Below are positions 46,443-54,578 of a stretch of DNA of 64,000 nucleotides, in pieces. The stretch comes from JADLHS01 sp049840435 (GTDB lineage: Bacteria > Verrucomicrobiota > Verrucomicrobiia > Limisphaerales > JADLHS01). The stretch lies in assembly GCA_049840435.1 (NCBI GenBank), contig JASGKY010000014.1, positions 1 to 64,000 on the forward strand. The letters are read 5' to 3'. The notes under the pieces are model-generated. The model worked only from the letters and a program-made list of their open reading frames with translations, searched no databases and was not told the origin of the DNA. A program made the position numbers and the translations under genes. Each line of letters begins with the position of its first letter. Positions within the stretch are counted from its first letter, which is position 1.

Positions 46443-46937
46443 ATGATTATGCAACTTGGCCGAATTCTTAATCGCCGCTTCGATGGTCGCTTGCGGGCCT
46501 TCACTTTGGTGGAGGTTATGGTGGCCATTACAATCATCGGGATCGCCTTTGTTTCGCTATATGCCGGAATTTCATTTTCCTTTGGTGTCACCACAGTCGA
46601 ACGGGAAAATTTAAGGGCGACCCAGGTCATGTTGCAACGCATGGAGGGAATTCGTTTGTTCAACTGGGTTCAGTTGACAAACACCGCGTTAAATCCTGTT
46701 ACATTTAACGAGCGCTACTTCCCCGGCTCCGGCGGCAAGCCCGCTAGCGGCATAACTTATACCGGTACTGTGGAGGTAGCTGACCTCACCTTGGACCCGC
46801 CAGCATCCTATACTGCGAGCATGAAACGAATAACTGTCACGGTTCGGTGGTCCTCAGGAAATATCCTGCGGACTCGGAGTATTTCCACCTATGCCGCAAG
46901 GGATGGAATTCAGAATTACGTTTACCAACTAAATTGA
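46443..46937 (+). CDS. Minor pilin/pseudopilin (PilV/GspI-like)
   Basis: The protein of about 164 residues has the class III prepilin signal: a basic leader (RRFDGRLRA) followed by FTLVEVMVAITIIGIAFVSL, with Glu at +5 of the mature protein. The body is mixed alpha/beta (YRGIR-type FNWVQLTNTALNPVTFNERY and YTGTVEVADLTLD). The residue before the cleavage point is Ala rather than Gly, which is common in this phylum. The start is chosen at 46443; other ATGs upstream would lengthen the leader. It forms an operon with the next two genes. Confidence 0.78.
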   Translation: MIMQLGRILNRRFDGRLRAFTLVEVMVAITIIGIAFVSLYAGISFSFGVTTVERENLRATQVMLQRMEGIRLFNWVQLTNTALNPVTFNERYFPGSGGKPASGITYTGTVEVADLTLDPPASYTASMKRITVTVRWSSGNILRTRSISTYAARDGIQNYVYQLN

Positions 46938-46950
46938 TTTTGAGTCATCC

Positions 46951-47499
46951 ATGAAGCCTCAGATTTGCAAAAACCCAGCCGCGCGCCTGGCTGCTATGAC
47001 GCTGCTGGAAATGCTGGTGGCTGTTGGGATCGGGATGATGGTCATGGCTGCGGTTGGTGCTTTGATGTTTTATACTGTTCGCAGTTATGTGGCCCTGGGC
47101 AATTACAACGATCTGGATCAGGCGAGTCGATTTGCGCTCGATGCGATGAGCCGAGACATCCGACAGGTGAGGAATGTGAATTATTGCTCCACCAATTTGC
47201 TCTACGTGAACGATTGGACGTTGTGTTATTGGTGGAATCCGAACCCGAATGACCGCCGGCTTTACCGTTACGAGTTATCCGGGAGCGCGTGGAAGTCCAC
47301 CATTCTGCTGGAACAATGCGACTATCTGCGATTTGGCATGTCGCAACGCAATCCCTCCAATAATTTTAGTTTTTATCCGACCACCGGAACAACCACGGCC
47401 AAGTTGTTGGACGTGAGCTGGACCTGCTCTCGGGAGATTTTCAACAAACGGGCCAATACGGAAAGCGTCCAGACCGCGAAAATCGTCATTCGCAACTAG
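46951..47499 (+). CDS. Minor pilin/pseudopilin (PilW/GspJ-like)
   Basis: The 182-residue protein carries a prepilin signal: short leader, then AAMTLLEMLVAVGIGMMVMA with the +5 Glu. It continues with YVALGNYNDLDQASRFALDA and MSRDIRQVRNVNY, the PilW/GspJ-type helix and region. The start is 13 nt after the previous stop. Its beta-rich C-terminal half (LLDVSWTCSREIFNKR) is unique. It is probably part of a minor-pilin tip complex. Confidence 0.82.
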   Translation: MKPQICKNPAARLAAMTLLEMLVAVGIGMMVMAAVGALMFYTVRSYVALGNYNDLDQASRFALDAMSRDIRQVRNVNYCSTNLLYVNDWTLCYWWNPNPNDRRLYRYELSGSAWKSTILLEQCDYLRFGMSQRNPSNNFSFYPTTGTTTAKLLDVSWTCSREIFNKRANTESVQTAKIVIRN

Positions 47500-47521
47500 T
47501 CTTTTAACCGAGAAAAGATTC

Positions 47522-48901
47522 ATGAAAATTCGTGCCCCCATATCCGCGCAGAATCGCGGCAGCGTTTTGGTGGTTACCATTGTTATTTCTGCCGTTCTCG
47601 CGGTCACCCTAGCTAGCTATCTGACCTTGGTAAGTTTCCAGAGCCGGAGTGTCGCGCGTTCGCAGCACTGGAACCAAGCGCTAGTTATCGCGGAAGCGGG
47701 GGTGGAAGATGCGTTGCAGATGATAAACAAGTATGTGGGCACGGACATGCTTACCAACTGGGTGAATACCCACGCGGCGGACAGTTGGAGTCTCAACGGG
47801 AATGTGTACAGCATGACCCGCTTTTTGGATGCTACCAAGAATTCCTACTACACGGTCTATGTTACGAATCTGAACACGAAGAATACCGAAACCGTCATCA
47901 ACAGCACTGGATATATTTTGCTTCCGTCCGGGATTGCCTCGAGCACCACGCTGGATCGAACAGTGGTTGTGCGTGCCCGGATCGATACCTTGTTTAATGT
48001 TGCCATGGCTGCCTTGGGTGCGATTGATCTGAAAGGTAACGGGATTGCCACCGACAGCTACGATTCTGGCGATCCCAATTACAGCACGAATGGAATGTAT
48101 AGTAAGCTCAAGCGAAAAGCTGGAGGCGACGTGGCCACCAACAATACAATAACCAACTCCGTGTTGAGTGTCGGTAATGCCAACGTTGCAGGCCACATTA
48201 TCACTGGCCCGTACGGTTCGATCGACATCGGTCCAAATGGGTCTGTCGGCAGCATTCCTTGGGTGGATGCCAACACCAAAGGAATTGAAACTGGATATCG
48301 CCGAAATGACATGAACGTTATATTTGACGATGTCATCCTGCCGTCCACCAGTTGGTTGCCGACAGGGGAGGCCGGATCGGCTGCTGGAGGCAGCGGGACT
48401 GCGCCGGATGGGAACACGTACGATCATGTATTCCTGCTCGACGGTGATTACACGGTGACAGATAACGGCACGATCTATGTCGGCACCAATAAAAATGTGC
48501 GCATCAAAGCCACTGTCGGCACCTTTAAGCCAACCAAAATCTATGTTGCGGGCACCGACAATAATTCGGGGAAGTTAACTGCATATTTGACTGGAACCAA
48601 AGCCGTGTTGGATACGAATCATAAAACTCAAAGTGGGAAACCTAAGAATATGGTGATTTATGGTCTCCCGTCCCTCACCGACCTGACCTATAACGGGAAT
48701 GGCGATTTCACCGGAGTCATATATGCCCCCCAAGCCTCCTTCGCCCTTAACGGCGGTGGGTCTTCTACATGGGATTTCATCGGTGCCAGTGTCACCAAAG
48801 TAGTGCAAATGAACGGCCACTACCATTTCCACTACGACGAGGATTTGAAGAAGAACGGGCCCAACAACGGATACGTTGCTACTAAATGGGAAGAGCTTTA
48901 A
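47522..48901 (+). CDS. PilX-N-terminal-domain protein with large extracellular domain
   Basis: The 459-residue protein has a basic N-terminus and a pilin-like hydrophobic helix (GSVLVVTIVISAVLAVTLAS) without the Phe-Thr-Leu prepilin cleavage box. This is the PilX-N/PilC-accessory arrangement. QHWNQALVIAEAGVEDALQM follows, the usual PilX signature. The rest is a repetitive, Gly/Asn-rich beta-solenoid-like domain: AALGAIDLKGNG, NANVAGHIITGPYGSIDIGP and FTGVIYAPQASFALNGGGSS. It is the third gene of the pseudopilin operon and is probably displayed on the pilus. Confidence 0.8.
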   Translation: MKIRAPISAQNRGSVLVVTIVISAVLAVTLASYLTLVSFQSRSVARSQHWNQALVIAEAGVEDALQMINKYVGTDMLTNWVNTHAADSWSLNGNVYSMTRFLDATKNSYYTVYVTNLNTKNTETVINSTGYILLPSGIASSTTLDRTVVVRARIDTLFNVAMAALGAIDLKGNGIATDSYDSGDPNYSTNGMYSKLKRKAGGDVATNNTITNSVLSVGNANVAGHIITGPYGSIDIGPNGSVGSIPWVDANTKGIETGYRRNDMNVIFDDVILPSTSWLPTGEAGSAAGGSGTAPDGNTYDHVFLLDGDYTVTDNGTIYVGTNKNVRIKATVGTFKPTKIYVAGTDNNSGKLTAYLTGTKAVLDTNHKTQSGKPKNMVIYGLPSLTDLTYNGNGDFTGVIYAPQASFALNGGGSSTWDFIGASVTKVVQMNGHYHFHYDEDLKKNGPNNGYVATKWEEL

Positions 48902-49032
48902 GCTAGCCCTCAATTGACCTCGCACCGCTCTGTAGTTGCAGCCGCCAGCATTCCATGAATGACAGAAAACGTATCGCTGGCAAAGCAGCTTTGCTTGGCT
49001 GTTAAACCCGTTCTTCGATCGCTTGCCAGGAT

Positions 49033-49374
49033 TCATTCGCCGGTCGGACGATCATCACCAACAGGGCCTTCCGGGCGCGGTGGGCGCAATTCCTCACGCG
49101 TGAGTTGCCCGTCGCCGTCTTTATCTAAAGTCAACAAAGCCTGACTGGCATTGGCGATTTCCGCCGCATCAATCACCCCGTCGTGATTTGCGTCGAGTAC
49201 CACGATCACCGGTGGAGGCGGGCGATGTCCGGGACCGCCCGGGCCGCCACCTTCTTCACCGCGCGGCGGACGTGGTCCGCCGGCCGGACGAGTGCTGCTG
49301 TCTTCGGCGAGCAGCAGGAATGTGGAGGCGCTGAGTGCCAGCGCGCTGAGGATTACTTTGGTTGTCATTTTCAT
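49033..49374 (-). CDS. Secreted EF-hand protein, Gly/Pro-rich
   Basis: The protein starts MKMTTKVILSALALSASTF with a signal peptide. A low-complexity Gly/Pro/Arg stretch (GGPRPPRGEEGGGPGGPGHR) precedes two EF-hand loops, DANHDGVIDAAEI and DKDGDGQLTREEL. The tail is Pro-rich (PPRPEGPVGDDRP). EF-hand loops with Asp at positions 1, 3 and 5 bind calcium. I choose the ATG at 49374. It is 70 nt downstream of the single-domain regulator and probably on the same transcript. A second similar protein lies at 56153-56455. Confidence 0.82.
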   Translation of the reverse strand: MKMTTKVILSALALSASTFLLLAEDSSTRPAGGPRPPRGEEGGGPGGPGHRPPPPVIVVLDANHDGVIDAAEIANASQALLTLDKDGDGQLTREELRPPRPEGPVGDDRPTGE

Positions 49375-49444
49375 TTTTGTTCTTTGGTTATGTTTGTGGG
49401 TAAAAGTCATTTCGCCGGCATCCCGCTGCGATGACGAAGGAAAT

Positions 49445-49891
49445 TCAGTTGGTCGCGGTTAGCGTGGGAGAATTCAACACCCCGCAAGCCTCGACGGTCC
49501 GCCACAGTTCCGCAGTCGGGAAGGGTTTTGCGATCAAGCCGCAGAAGCCGCAGTGCCGCGCGCCATCAGCATTTGCGGCAGCGTTGCCGGTCGCGAGCAT
49601 GATCTTCAATTGCGGCGCCAACGCGCGTAAGCGGCGACAAAGTTCGATGCCATTCATGCCCGGCATGTCGAGATCCGTGATGACGAATTGAAACTGTTCC
49701 GGCGCCGCGGTGAAAGCCGCCAGTGCATCTGAAGCGGAACGAAAGCAGGCCACGTCCGCGATGCCGCGGGTCTCGAGCACTGCCGCGAGCAAATCTCGGA
49801 CTCCGTCGTCATCATCTACCACCATCCAGCGGGCGCGGCGGGCGGAGGTCTTGTTTCCGGTCAACACATCAGACGGCAACTCATTTATCAT
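49445..49891 (-). CDS. Single-domain response regulator
   Basis: The 148-residue protein is a CheY-like receiver. It has the acidic pocket WMVVDDDDGVRDLL, the phospho-acceptor Asp in VITDLDMPGMNGIELCRRLR, a Thr in IMLATGNA, and the Lys in GLIAKPFPTAEL. There is no output domain. It is driven by a promoter that matches those of the OmpR-type regulator gene and the YHYH gene, so it may fine-tune or relay the signal of that pair. The start is the ATG exactly 39 nt after the motif. Confidence 0.87.
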   Translation of the reverse strand: MINELPSDVLTGNKTSARRARWMVVDDDDGVRDLLAAVLETRGIADVACFRSASDALAAFTAAPEQFQFVITDLDMPGMNGIELCRRLRALAPQLKIMLATGNAAANADGARHCGFCGLIAKPFPTAELWRTVEACGVLNSPTLTATN

Positions 49892-49930
49892 GTGCTCACT
49901 CTACGCGAAGTAACCTTAAGCGGACGTGAA
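49892..49930 (-). promoter_or_regulatory. Shared regulon promoter A (response regulator-EF-hand unit)
   Basis: On the minus strand TTCACGTCCGCTTAAGGTT begins 39 nt before the ATG. A TAGAGT -10-like element sits 27-32 nt after the motif start, leaving 6 nt to the ATG, so the transcript may be leaderless. The geometry is the same as in promoters B and C. Confidence 0.65.
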
Positions 49931-49949
49931 GCCGGGGAACGCCTGGCAA

Positions 49950-51854
49950 TTATTTACGGATCGAGGGTAAAACCCCTTTATAATCAGCAAATTTTGGGTC
50001 AGTCAGAGTCTTAAGAAAGGCTATCAAAGCACCTTTATCTGTGGTGCTGAGCGGCACGCCGCCATCTGGATGCTTGGCCAAATTGGGGTCCAGTGTGGGT
50101 AGGCGCGGGACGCCAGTCGAATAGTGCTCCACAACTTCTTCCAACGTGTGGAAGCGGCCATCGTGCATGTAAGGCGCGGTAAGTGCGATGTTCCGTAATG
50201 AGGGCACGGCGAACTTGCCGCGATCCACCGCTTTGCCGGTGACCTTCTCGCGGCCAACGTCCTTGAGCGCGCCGTCCGATCCGTTGTTGGCGAAGGTCTG
50301 GCTGTGGAATAATGGTCCGCCATGGCAATGAAAACAGTCCGCGCCGAATTGTTCGCGGCGTGGATCGTATTCTGTCATGAACAGTTCCAGCCCGCGCTGT
50401 TCCTCTGGCGAGAATTTTTCCTCGCCGCGCAGCACGCGGTCGAACTTGGAATCAAAACTCGTGAGCGTGAGTAGATAGTTTTCGATGGCGAGCCCGATTT
50501 TCTCCGGCGTGATTTCCGGTGAGCCAAAGGCGGCGGTGAAGAGCTCGCGGTAATTTGTCTTCGCAGTCAACGTCGCCACAACATTCGTCAGCGATTCATC
50601 CATCTCCGTGTGATCCTGAATCGGCATCAACGCTTGTGCGCGAAGTGACGGTGCGCGGCCATCCCAGAAGAACGAACTTTTCCACGCGAGATTGAACAGG
50701 GGCATGGCGTTGCGCGTGCCGGTTTGTTCGCGCACGCCGACGCTGTAACGGCGCGGGTCGGCGAAAGCCTTATCCACGTGATGACATGAAGCGCAGGAGA
50801 GGGTGTTGTCTTTGGAGAGCGTGGTTTCGTGGAACAGCTTTTCACCGAGCGCGACACGTTCTTCAAGCAGCGGGTTGTCCTTGGGCAGATCGGGAATCGG
50901 GAAGGTGGCGCTCATTTCAAAGCGATATGGCGTGAATTTCTCCGGCTGGTAAAGCGGTTTCACTTTTGCAACCGCCAAGTCTTCAGCAGTCATCACATTG
51001 ATACGACGGACGTGAAACGCGCCGGGAAGGTTCACCGCCAGCCTCGCGGCGATAGGATCGCCGTCGCGGGAGTGCGTGGACGAGCCATCCTTGTTAAACG
51101 ACAGCGGGTAGGGCGCGTTAAGCAACGTGGCGAGATCGAAATCCAGTTCGAGCCGGGTGTCGCTGGTGAGATTTAGACTGGCGGCGATGGTGACGCGTGT
51201 GCGGTTCGGGTCACGAGCAAAATGATACGACCAGCCGTCCAGTGCGCCGTCAAGATTACGCCATCGGCCTTCGAGCGCGAGAAAGATGTAGCCGCCCTGC
51301 CAGTTCCAGTGCAGGCCGTTGAGGTTGGGATTCAGCGGGTGATCGGCGGGAAATTGCGCCGGGTCGGCGTGATTGATTTTTTTGTCCGGGCCGAGATGGA
51401 AGCGGATGCTGCGGTATTCGCCGGTGGGAATGGCCGCGATGCGATGGGCTGAGCGGTCGCGTTCGAGATCAAACCATGCGACTTCGTTTGTGAGTTCGAG
51501 CCAGGAACCATCGGCGCGTTGCAGCGCAAAACCGGTGAGCAGATAGCTGACGCGCGTGATGGAAAAGTTTTCCTTGGCGGAAGTTTCGTAGCGGAGGGAA
51601 TCGGGCTGGATAAGTTCGCCGGAGAACTTTGGCGTGATGCTGATTTCCAAGAAAGCACCAAGAACCGAAGACCCACAGCTGGAAAACAGCCAAAGGCCAA
51701 GCACCAAGGCAAGCTTTCGGAGCGCGGCTGTGGTCGCAGACCCAGCCGCAGCGCGTCGGATGAAACAAGCGTGATGGAGTCTTTCACATTGCTGCGGCTG
51801 GTGCTTCGCACACAGCCGCGCTCCGTTGGTGAGTTTTGGAGCTTGGTGCTTCAC
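49950..51854 (-). CDS. Fused MbnP-like copper-binding domain and MbnH-like di-heme peroxidase
   Basis: The 634-residue protein joins two partners that are separate genes in methanobactin-type operons. An export segment lies at about 48-67. Residues about 70-280 match the MbnP family: VSYLLTGFALQRADGSWLEL, IPTGEYRSIRFHLGPD and NGLHWNWQGGYIFLALEG with Trp183 and Trp185. From about 320 on it is a MauG/CcpA-type di-heme peroxidase with hemes at CASCH (354-358) and CFHCH (507-511), RNAMPLFNLAWK, FFWDGRAPSLRAQA, VPSLRNIALTAPYMHDGR. In the known pair MbnH oxidises an MbnP tryptophan to kynurenine, which then binds copper. The true start may be GTG 51704, because a palindromic repeat covers the first residues. 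It lies 105 nt after the YHYH gene. Confidence 0.85.
   Translation of the reverse strand: MKHQAPKLTNGARLCAKHQPQQCERLHHACFIRRAAAGSATTAALRKLALVLGLWLFSSCGSSVLGAFLEISITPKFSGELIQPDSLRYETSAKENFSITRVSYLLTGFALQRADGSWLELTNEVAWFDLERDRSAHRIAAIPTGEYRSIRFHLGPDKKINHADPAQFPADHPLNPNLNGLHWNWQGGYIFLALEGRWRNLDGALDGWSYHFARDPNRTRVTIAASLNLTSDTRLELDFDLATLLNAPYPLSFNKDGSSTHSRDGDPIAARLAVNLPGAFHVRRINVMTAEDLAVAKVKPLYQPEKFTPYRFEMSATFPIPDLPKDNPLLEERVALGEKLFHETTLSKDNTLSCASCHHVDKAFADPRRYSVGVREQTGTRNAMPLFNLAWKSSFFWDGRAPSLRAQALMPIQDHTEMDESLTNVVATLTAKTNYRELFTAAFGSPEITPEKIGLAIENYLLTLTSFDSKFDRVLRGEEKFSPEEQRGLELFMTEYDPRREQFGADCFHCHGGPLFHSQTFANNGSDGALKDVGREKVTGKAVDRGKFAVPSLRNIALTAPYMHDGRFHTLEEVVEHYSTGVPRLPTLDPNLAKHPDGGVPLSTTDKGALIAFLKTLTDPKFADYKGVLPSIRK
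51718..51825. repeat. Inverted pair of 35-nt GC-rich repeats (REP/BIME-like)
   Basis: The two arms, 51718-51752 and 51791-51825, are inverted copies. Each arm has CGGAGCGCGGCTGTG, nine variable bases, and CCAGCCGCAGC. They are separated by 38 nt. They cover the proposed 5' end of the MbnP-MbnH gene, so the translation start is probably downstream of them. Confidence 0.75.
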
Positions 51855-51958
51855 TGGAGCTTGGATGTTGGCGTTTGGCGCTTTTCAAATCAACAACGGG
51901 CCGGAGCGACACACGTTTTACGCTCCGGCCCGCCGTTCGTCTCACGCGAGACAAAGTT

Positions 51959-53725
51959 TCAATTGATCGTGAACCCGCCGGTGAACGTGTAGGTCGGTCC
52001 CATGTTGAATACGACCACGATGTTTTGCGCGCCGGTGGGCGCGTTGGCGGGAATGGTGAACGTGGCAACGACCTGACCTTGGGTTGCATCCGAGATGCTG
52101 GTGCCGGTGATCGAGCCTGCTAGTGTGACGCTGGTGATCGGCGCGTTGGCTGGCGGCCAGGGCGGCGTGGTCGGAAGCGTGATGGTCACCGTGACAGTTG
52201 TGCCGCGGCTCGCACTGCCACCGGGGGCAACGGCATTCGAGCCGCCGCCGCTTGTGCCGCTTACCGGGTCATACGACGCGAGTGCCGTGCGGTTCACGCG
52301 GAAGAACTTCAAGCTCTCGGTGCTCGTGTTCGTGTTGCTGCCGGAATTCAACACCGCGGCGATGCCGGTCGTGTTGGTGGTCCAAGTGGTGAGATTGGTT
52401 GAGGATTCGACGCGATACGTGCCGCCTTCCACCGCGCTCCATGTCAGTACCACCGTGTTGCCCGTGCGGCTTGGTGTATTCATGGTTTCCACGCTGTTCG
52501 GCCCGCCAATGAAATTTGTCACGACCGTTTCCACGATGCTCGTCACCGTGCCGGCAGTCGGGCTGCCGTAGTATTGGCGGCCAACGTTGTAGGGATATTG
52601 CGGGTTGCCGCTGGCATCAATGGCGTTGAAGTAAGCATACGTGCCATTGGGAAACTCCGGCGTGACGCACCAGCGACCATTGTATTCGTCGAGGTCAAAC
52701 GCGCCGCTGCCCTGCGTGTAACCGAGGTCGCCGAGAAAATCATTGTCCTCGACGTAGCGCCCCAACGGGAAACTCGTGCTGACGTTCGGGCCGTATTGCG
52801 ACGCCGTGAGCGTGGTGCGGCTCTGCGCGCGTTGCGCCCACGGCGCGAGCGTGGTGCGACCAGTGGTGCTGAGATTCGCCGTGCCGTATTGGCCGTTGCG
52901 CAATACGAAACCTGAAACCATGCGCCGCACGCCGCTGGCGGAATTGCTCGCGCTGGAATAACCGAACGGTCCGTAGATCGGAAAACCGTCGTTGGCCCAG
53001 CCGATGATCGGTGAATGTTTCGTCGGCGCGTTGGTGTTCGGGGTGTAGAGTTTGTTCGTAGTATTAAAATTTACGTTGTCGCCGAGCAGATAGCGGAGCG
53101 CGAGTGGCGACGCGTGGTTGTGATAAACGCCGGTGTTCTGCTGGTGTGCGAGTGACGGATCAAACGTCGTGGCTTCGTTCACGTAGGCGTCGCGATTCCA
53201 AATGCCGTCGCCGGTCGTGCCCGCGCCGGGTGGTGAACCGTCCTGTCCGGTCGAATTGATGTAAGAAACGGCGTCGCGCGAATCGAACATCTTCACGCCA
53301 TCTACCATGTAACCGACTTCGCCGCCGGTGGTGGTCTTAGAGGTCGGCACACTCGGCGTGCGCGGGAAACGATAGAGCGCTTTCTGATTCGCCGGCATGT
53401 TGACGAACGCCGTGGTGCGTGCAGCGTCGTTGTACCACGGGCCCATGATGTGTTCACCGAGGCCGGTGCTGCGGATGTAAACCCAGCTTGCGGAGGAGTA
53501 AACTTCCTGTATGCCCGCATAGGTCGGCGTATTCTGCGATTGTTGGCCATTGCTCCAGGTCGTCACCGAGACGCCGTTGGTCTTGTTGGAGTCGGTGGTG
53601 TAGATGCGGGCGTAACGGGTGGAGTTCTGCGTGTACCATGAGTTCGTGCGCGGATCAGCAGCGAAAACTGATCCGGCAAACAATCCAACGAGGGCAACGA
53701 TTCTGACAACGAGGTTCGTTTTCAT
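51959..53725 (-). CDS. Secreted YHYH-domain protein with fibronectin-like C-terminus
   Basis: The 588-residue protein has a signal peptide (VVRIVALVGLFAGSVFA). Residues about 25-375 are a YHYH domain. Its signature reads YHNH (201-204), followed by KHSPIIGWANDGFPIYGPFG and a conserved WCVTPEFPNGTYAYFNAID, with GEHIMGPWYND near 90. The C-terminal part has a PTGT/S-rich fold with VVLTWSAVEGGTYRVESSTN, a fibronectin/verrucomicrobial type, then ATFTIPANAPTGAQNIVVVF. YHYH proteins have no established function. The gene precedes the MbnP-MbnH fusion on the same strand and has regulon promoter B. Confidence 0.88.
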   Translation of the reverse strand: MKTNLVVRIVALVGLFAGSVFAADPRTNSWYTQNSTRYARIYTTDSNKTNGVSVTTWSNGQQSQNTPTYAGIQEVYSSASWVYIRSTGLGEHIMGPWYNDAARTTAFVNMPANQKALYRFPRTPSVPTSKTTTGGEVGYMVDGVKMFDSRDAVSYINSTGQDGSPPGAGTTGDGIWNRDAYVNEATTFDPSLAHQQNTGVYHNHASPLALRYLLGDNVNFNTTNKLYTPNTNAPTKHSPIIGWANDGFPIYGPFGYSSASNSASGVRRMVSGFVLRNGQYGTANLSTTGRTTLAPWAQRAQSRTTLTASQYGPNVSTSFPLGRYVEDNDFLGDLGYTQGSGAFDLDEYNGRWCVTPEFPNGTYAYFNAIDASGNPQYPYNVGRQYYGSPTAGTVTSIVETVVTNFIGGPNSVETMNTPSRTGNTVVLTWSAVEGGTYRVESSTNLTTWTTNTTGIAAVLNSGSNTNTSTESLKFFRVNRTALASYDPVSGTSGGGSNAVAPGGSASRGTTVTVTITLPTTPPWPPANAPITSVTLAGSITGTSISDATQGQVVATFTIPANAPTGAQNIVVVFNMGPTYTFTGGFTIN

Positions 53726-53764
53726 AGGGCGACGTTACGCGAGTAAACCTTAAACGAACGTGAA
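53726..53764 (-). promoter_or_regulatory. Shared regulon promoter B (YHYH-MbnP/MbnH unit)
   Basis: On the minus strand TTCACGTTCGTTTAAGGTT starts 39 nt before the YHYH ATG, with TAACGT at the -10 place. It aligns to promoter A over about 28 bases (TTCACGT.CG.TTAAGG and then TCGCGTA). Confidence 0.65.
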
Positions 53765-53828
53765 ACGCTGATTTCTCGATCCTAATCCCAGCGGCTAAGA
53801 ATCCGGACTAAAATTAAGCCGTTACACT

Positions 53829-53867
53829 TTCATCTCCCCTTAAGGTTCACCGCGCGATACTGACCGC
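53829..53867 (+). promoter_or_regulatory. Shared regulon promoter C (response regulator-kinase operon)
   Basis: TTCATCTCCCCTTAAGGTT starts 39 nt before the ATG at 53868, with a good -10-like GATACT at 53856-53861. A and C share CTTAAGGTT, and B has TTTAAGGTT. The regulator gene thus appears to control its own promoter. Confidence 0.7.
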
Positions 53868-54578
53868 ATGACAGAATTGACCTGCGAACCACCGCTCGTC
53901 GTGGCAGGCTCTGTCGCCGTCGCCACCATGCGCATCTTGATTGTCGAAGACGAACCGGATTTGCAGACCGCCCTCGCCCGCGCGTTGCGCGACGAAGGGT
54001 ATGCCGTGGACACCGCCGTCAATGGCACGGACGGTCTCTTCAACGCCGAAAGCGTGGACTATGATGCCGTCGTGCTAGACGTGATGTTGCCCGAGCTGGA
54101 CGGTTGGGAAGTCCTCGCCCGCCTTCGTAAAAAGAAAAAGACCCCCGTGCTCATGCTCACCGCCCGCGATCAATCTCGCGATCGCGTGCGTGGGCTCGAC
54201 ACCGGTGCGGACGATTACGTGGTGAAGCCGTTTGATCTGCCGGAACTGCTCGCACGATTGCGTGCGCTGATTCGCCGCACCACCAATCGCACCACCAATC
54301 GCATCGAGATCAACGGCGTTGTCATTGATACGGCCGCGCGCCTCGTCGTTTACAAGAAACAACCGGTCGAACTCACGGCGCGGGAATATGCGCTCGTGGA
54401 ATTTCTCGCATTGCATCGCGGTGAAGTTGTCACTCGCACGCAACTTTACGAGCATCTCTTCGACGAGAACGACAGCACCATGTCGAACTTGCTGGATGTT
54501 TATGTGTCCACAGTGCGCAAGAAGCTTGGCGCGGAATTCATCACCACCCGCCGTGGTCACGGATACTGCATCGAATGA
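53868..54578 (+). CDS. OmpR-family response regulator
   Basis: A receiver domain (MRILIVEDEPDLQTALARAL, phospho-acceptor Asp in VVLDVMLPELDGWEVLARLR, Lys in VVKPFDLPELLARLRALIRR) is followed by an OmpR-type winged helix (RLVVYKKQPVELTAREYALV, STVRKKLG, RRGHGYCIE). The longest frame starts at 53868, exactly 39 nt after the regulon motif. The conserved protein start is MRILIVEDEP at 53928, so a leaderless longer form or a short untranslated leader are both possible. The kinase gene starts in its stop codon (ATGA). I infer that this regulator recognises the TTCA-N6-TTAA motif. Confidence 0.93.
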   Translation: MTELTCEPPLVVAGSVAVATMRILIVEDEPDLQTALARALRDEGYAVDTAVNGTDGLFNAESVDYDAVVLDVMLPELDGWEVLARLRKKKKTPVLMLTARDQSRDRVRGLDTGADDYVVKPFDLPELLARLRALIRRTTNRTTNRIEINGVVIDTAARLVVYKKQPVELTAREYALVEFLALHRGEVVTRTQLYEHLFDENDSTMSNLLDVYVSTVRKKLGAEFITTRRGHGYCIE

